The position numbers were made by a program, and so were the translations under genes. DNA of 6,769 nt from an uncultured Eubacteriales bacterium (GTDB lineage Bacteria; Bacillota; Clostridia; Oscillospirales; Acutalibacteraceae): the NCBI GenBank assembly GCA_900321905.1, contig ONXZ01000073.1, positions 1 to 6,769 of the forward strand, read 5' to 3'. The notes under the pieces were generated by a model that did not search any database, had not been told where the DNA came from, and was given only the letters and a program-made list of their open reading frames with translations. This document shows, piece by piece, positions 6,323-6,769 of the stretch (position 1 is the stretch's first letter; each line of letters begins with the position of its first letter).

Positions 6323-6769
6323 TTTTACTCTCCTTTTTATCAACCATTTCCTTATATTCATCATCGTCAATACCCACTGTGATTGACGAGTAACCGTCTG
6401 TGTCGGCATAAACCACCTGATTTGGTTTGTCAGGTATCATTTTAGCAGGCAAGGTGCCCTTCTTATACCGTGCCATAAAATACACGAAAAACGAAAGTGC
6501 AACCACAACAATAATCGCTGAGAGAAGCTGTGACACACGAATATTAGTTGAGCCGATATAAAGCGAATCTGTGCGCATACCCTCAACAATCATTCTCTCC
6601 ATACCGTACAATACACCGTAGAGCATAAATATTTCGCCCTTGAATTTGCGGAATTTTGTAACTACAATATGCAAAATCAAAAAACTGAGAAGGCACCACA
6701 CGCTTTCATAAAGAAATGTGGGATGAACTGCACTTGTCGGGTCAACGTCAATTCCTTTTGCCGCAAGAG
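6309..6769 (-). CDS. lgt: Prolipoprotein diacylglyceryl transferase, C-terminal part (N-terminus off window)
   Basis: Lgt moves a diacylglyceryl group from phosphatidylglycerol to the lipobox cysteine of prelipoproteins, the first step of lipoprotein maturation, in the cytoplasmic membrane. The 152 visible residues carry the family signature [10 protein letters not shown], a membrane helix ([11 protein letters not shown]), [32 protein letters not shown] (the conserved ER...E..R.D segment near the C-terminal active region), and a last helix ([21 protein letters not shown]). The frame continues past base 6767 to the window end, so the N-terminal half is missing because of the window, not degradation. 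After the last helix a hydrophilic tail of about 50 residues is rich in Asp, Glu and Lys ([15 protein letters not shown]) and would lie in the cytoplasm. The stop lies inside folD. Confidence 0.95.
   Translation of the reverse strand, partial: LAAKGIDVDPTSAVHPTFLYESVWCLLSFLILHIVVTKFRKFKGEIFMLYGVLYGMERMIVEGMRTDSLYIGSTNIRVSQLLSAIIVVVALSFFVYFMARYKKGTLPAKMIPDKPNQVVYADTDGYSSITVGIDDDEYKEMVDKKESKNANN
6328..6334 (-). promoter_or_regulatory. Ribosome binding site deciding the folD start
   Basis: Minus-strand AGGAGAG lies 5 bases before ATG 6322, within the last codons of lgt. It fixes the folD start at MQIIDG and rules out the upstream in-frame codons. Confidence 0.8.

Noticed and set aside
6323..6409. 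29-codon N-terminal extension of FolD
   Set aside because: It lies wholly within lgt, is not FolD-like, and ATG 6322 has a good ribosome site and gives the usual family length.

Overview
This window looks like chromosomal DNA of a low-to-moderate-GC Bacillota, most likely a gut-type clostridium (Oscillospiraceae/Lachnospiraceae level; species not determinable). The reasons are strong AGGAGG-type ribosome binding sites, lysine-rich Fn3 and Big_3 modules typical of secreted proteins in these bacteria, and an ECF sigma factor paired with a short clostridial-type membrane anti-sigma protein. All seven genes lie on the minus strand, so transcription runs from the right end to the left. No gap exceeds 100 bases. 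I saw no tRNA, rRNA, CRISPR array or mobile element.

Right half (4131-6769), a housekeeping cluster in transcription order: the C-terminal part of lgt (prolipoprotein diacylglyceryl transferase, cut by the window edge), folD (methylene-THF dehydrogenase/cyclohydrolase, overlapping lgt by 14 bases) and a CNNM/HlyC-CorC family membrane protein with paired CBS domains, starting one base after the folD stop. A clear intrinsic terminator (about 4131-4167) closes this unit.

Left half (1-4085), an accessory signalling and surface cluster in transcription order: an ECF sigma factor; a single-pass protein with the layout of an anti-sigma factor, whose start overlaps the sigma stop by 8 bases and whose ectodomain carries an Ig-like segment and an Fn3 domain; a secreted right-handed beta-helix (GLUG-like) protein with Big_3 and Fn3 domains; and a secreted protein, cut by the left edge, that is a close paralogue of the anti-sigma ectodomain carrying a signal peptide instead of a membrane anchor.

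The notable point is this second cluster. The same roughly 210-residue extracellular module occurs twice, once tethered to a putative anti-sigma factor and once free, with a predicted surface protein between them. This suggests an envelope-sensing system in which the soluble copy shares a ligand or partner with the membrane sensor. That functional reading is inference; the duplicated module, gene order and overlaps are seen directly.
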